Source: Verrucomicrobiia bacterium (GTDB lineage: Bacteria; Verrucomicrobiota; Verrucomicrobiia; Limisphaerales; UBA1319). Taken from it: DNA of 6,370 bases. The DNA lies in the NCBI GenBank assembly GCA_017880715.1, contig JADGRT010000189.1, positions 1 through 6,370 of the forward strand, read 5' to 3'. Below are positions 6,126 through 6,370 of this stretch, one piece after another. The notes below the pieces were generated by a model. It had not been told where the DNA came from. It was given only the letters and a program-made list of their open reading frames with translations, and made no database searches. The first letter of the stretch is position 1. Each line of letters starts with the position of its first letter. A program made the position numbers and the translations under genes.

Positions 6126-6197
6126 CGCGGGAAATCAGGCGACCGATGCGGTCGCCGCGCTATCCCTCCGCGTGGCTGAAGCCAGCGGTTTCCCGCG
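6126..6197. repeat. Multi-branched foldback in the left end of the IS
   Basis: A perfect 9-bp outer stem, CGCGGGAAA (6126-6134) with TTTCCCGCG (6189-6197), encloses two further perfect or near-perfect hairpins: GGCGACC/GGTCGCC (6138-6144 with 6150-6156, five-base loop) and the left-end subterminal hairpin at 6168-6188. Together they can fold into a three-way junction in single-stranded DNA of either strand. Most family members are described with a single hairpin per end. The right end shows no such outer stem. Confidence 0.65.
6168..6188. repeat. Left-end subterminal hairpin of the IS
   Basis: CCGC-(G)-TGGC and GCCA-GCGG pair around a TGAA loop, with a single bulged G. It is the partner of the right-end hairpin at 4556-4576 and differs from it by one compensated base pair. 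On the element strand the bases just 5' of the stem are GAAA, in the position of the guide tetranucleotide known from IS608. Confidence 0.85.
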
Positions 6198-6207
6198 CGG
6201 GAGCTTT

Positions 6208-6370
6208 ATGAGCAGCTACAACGTTCACGAGGCGAAATCCAACCTGTCGCGCCTCTTGCTGAAGACCGCGGCCGGTGAAGAAGTCATTATCATGCGGGAC
6301 GGCGAGCCCGTCGCCGAACTGATTCCATACCGGAAACGAAGCCGCAAGCGCCAGTTGGGCTTCGCCGCCG
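6208..6370 (+). CDS. Phd/YefM-type antitoxin, 3' partial
   Basis: Fifty-four codons are present before the window ends. The translation begins MSSYNVHEAKSNLSRLLL and continues to GEEVIIMRDGEPVAELIPY, the classic N-terminal DNA-binding half of Phd/YefM antitoxins: short strand, helix with the EAKSNLSRLL pattern, then GEEVIIxRxGxPVAxLxP. The ATG is preceded by GGGAG with a four-base gap. This ribosome site lies at the left tip of the IS, so it may be supplied by the element. A toxin gene, often PIN/VapC or RelE-like for this family, would be expected just downstream, outside the window. Such proteins usually repress their own promoter; here the upstream region has been separated by the IS. Confidence 0.85.
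   Translation, partial: MSSYNVHEAKSNLSRLLLKTAAGEEVIIMRDGEPVAELIPYRKRSRKRQLGFAA

Larger units (their letters stand above)
4546..6207 (-). mobile_element. IS200/IS605-family insertion sequence (tnpA + tnpB)
   Basis: The element contains a Y1 HUH transposase and an RNA-guided nuclease in tandem. It is bounded by subterminal hairpins rather than terminal inverted repeats, as is typical of the family. The tips are inferred: my recollection of IS608 geometry (cleavage about 19 nt outside the left hairpin and 10 nt outside the right hairpin) gives about 6207 and 4546, or 1662 bp. Family elements insert without target duplication, so the tips cannot be confirmed from repeats and could be off by several bases. 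Both open reading frames are intact with all expected catalytic residues, so it may still be active. Composition resembles the flanking GC-rich DNA, so there is no sign of recent arrival from a distant host. Confidence 0.85.

Noticed and set aside
4592..6211. 539-codon open frame on the plus strand across the whole IS
   Set aside because: It runs antisense to tnpB and tnpA, whose catalytic motifs are intact, and its translation is arginine/glycine-rich with no recognisable domain. It is a by-product of GC-rich codon use.
1..6370. CRISPR array, tRNA or rRNA genes
   Set aside because: No regularly spaced direct repeats and no tRNA- or rRNA-like sequence were seen on either strand by eye.

Overview
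The window reads as a GC-rich bacterial fragment, best matched by style to an Acidobacteriota (Solibacter/Bryobacter-like) genome. That guess rests on the look of the exopolysaccharide proteins and the GC-rich codon use, not on a search. The first ~920 bases look different: they are clearly lower in GC and encode a truncated sensor histidine kinase reminiscent of Chloroflexota. The change of composition falls exactly where two unrelated genes are both cut, so the left end is probably a chimeric join (assembly artefact or true rearrangement).

Layout, left to right. 3-950 (+): GAF-PAS-HisKA histidine kinase that loses its ATPase domain at the join. 901-2982 (-): Wzc/BY-kinase-type chain-length protein, missing only its extreme C-terminus at the same join. 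2997-3950 (-): Wza-type polysaccharide export protein. 3967-4245 (-): small ribbon-helix-helix/coiled-coil protein. Spacing is tight on one strand, so these three form an exopolysaccharide export operon. 4246-4545 holds its ~195-nt leader, which contains two perfect stem-loops, and a sigma70-like promoter near 4447-4475.

4546-6207 (-) is a complete-looking IS200/IS605-family element: a Y1 HUH transposase (tnpA), an RNA-guided nuclease (tnpB) with intact catalytic residues, matching subterminal hairpins at both ends, and a probable omega-RNA at the tnpB 3' end. Immediately beyond its left end, 6208-6370 (+) encodes the start of a Phd/YefM-type antitoxin that runs off the window.

How the parts relate: the insertion sequence sits between a toxin-antitoxin locus and the divergent exopolysaccharide operon. 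It is transcribed toward the exopolysaccharide operon, so read-through is possible. Its left tip abuts the antitoxin start codon and may supply the antitoxin's ribosome binding site. Beyond ordinary EPS and IS genes, the most notable signals are the structured EPS leader, the multi-branched left end of the IS, the predictable TnpB guide, and the double-truncation join near 904-923.
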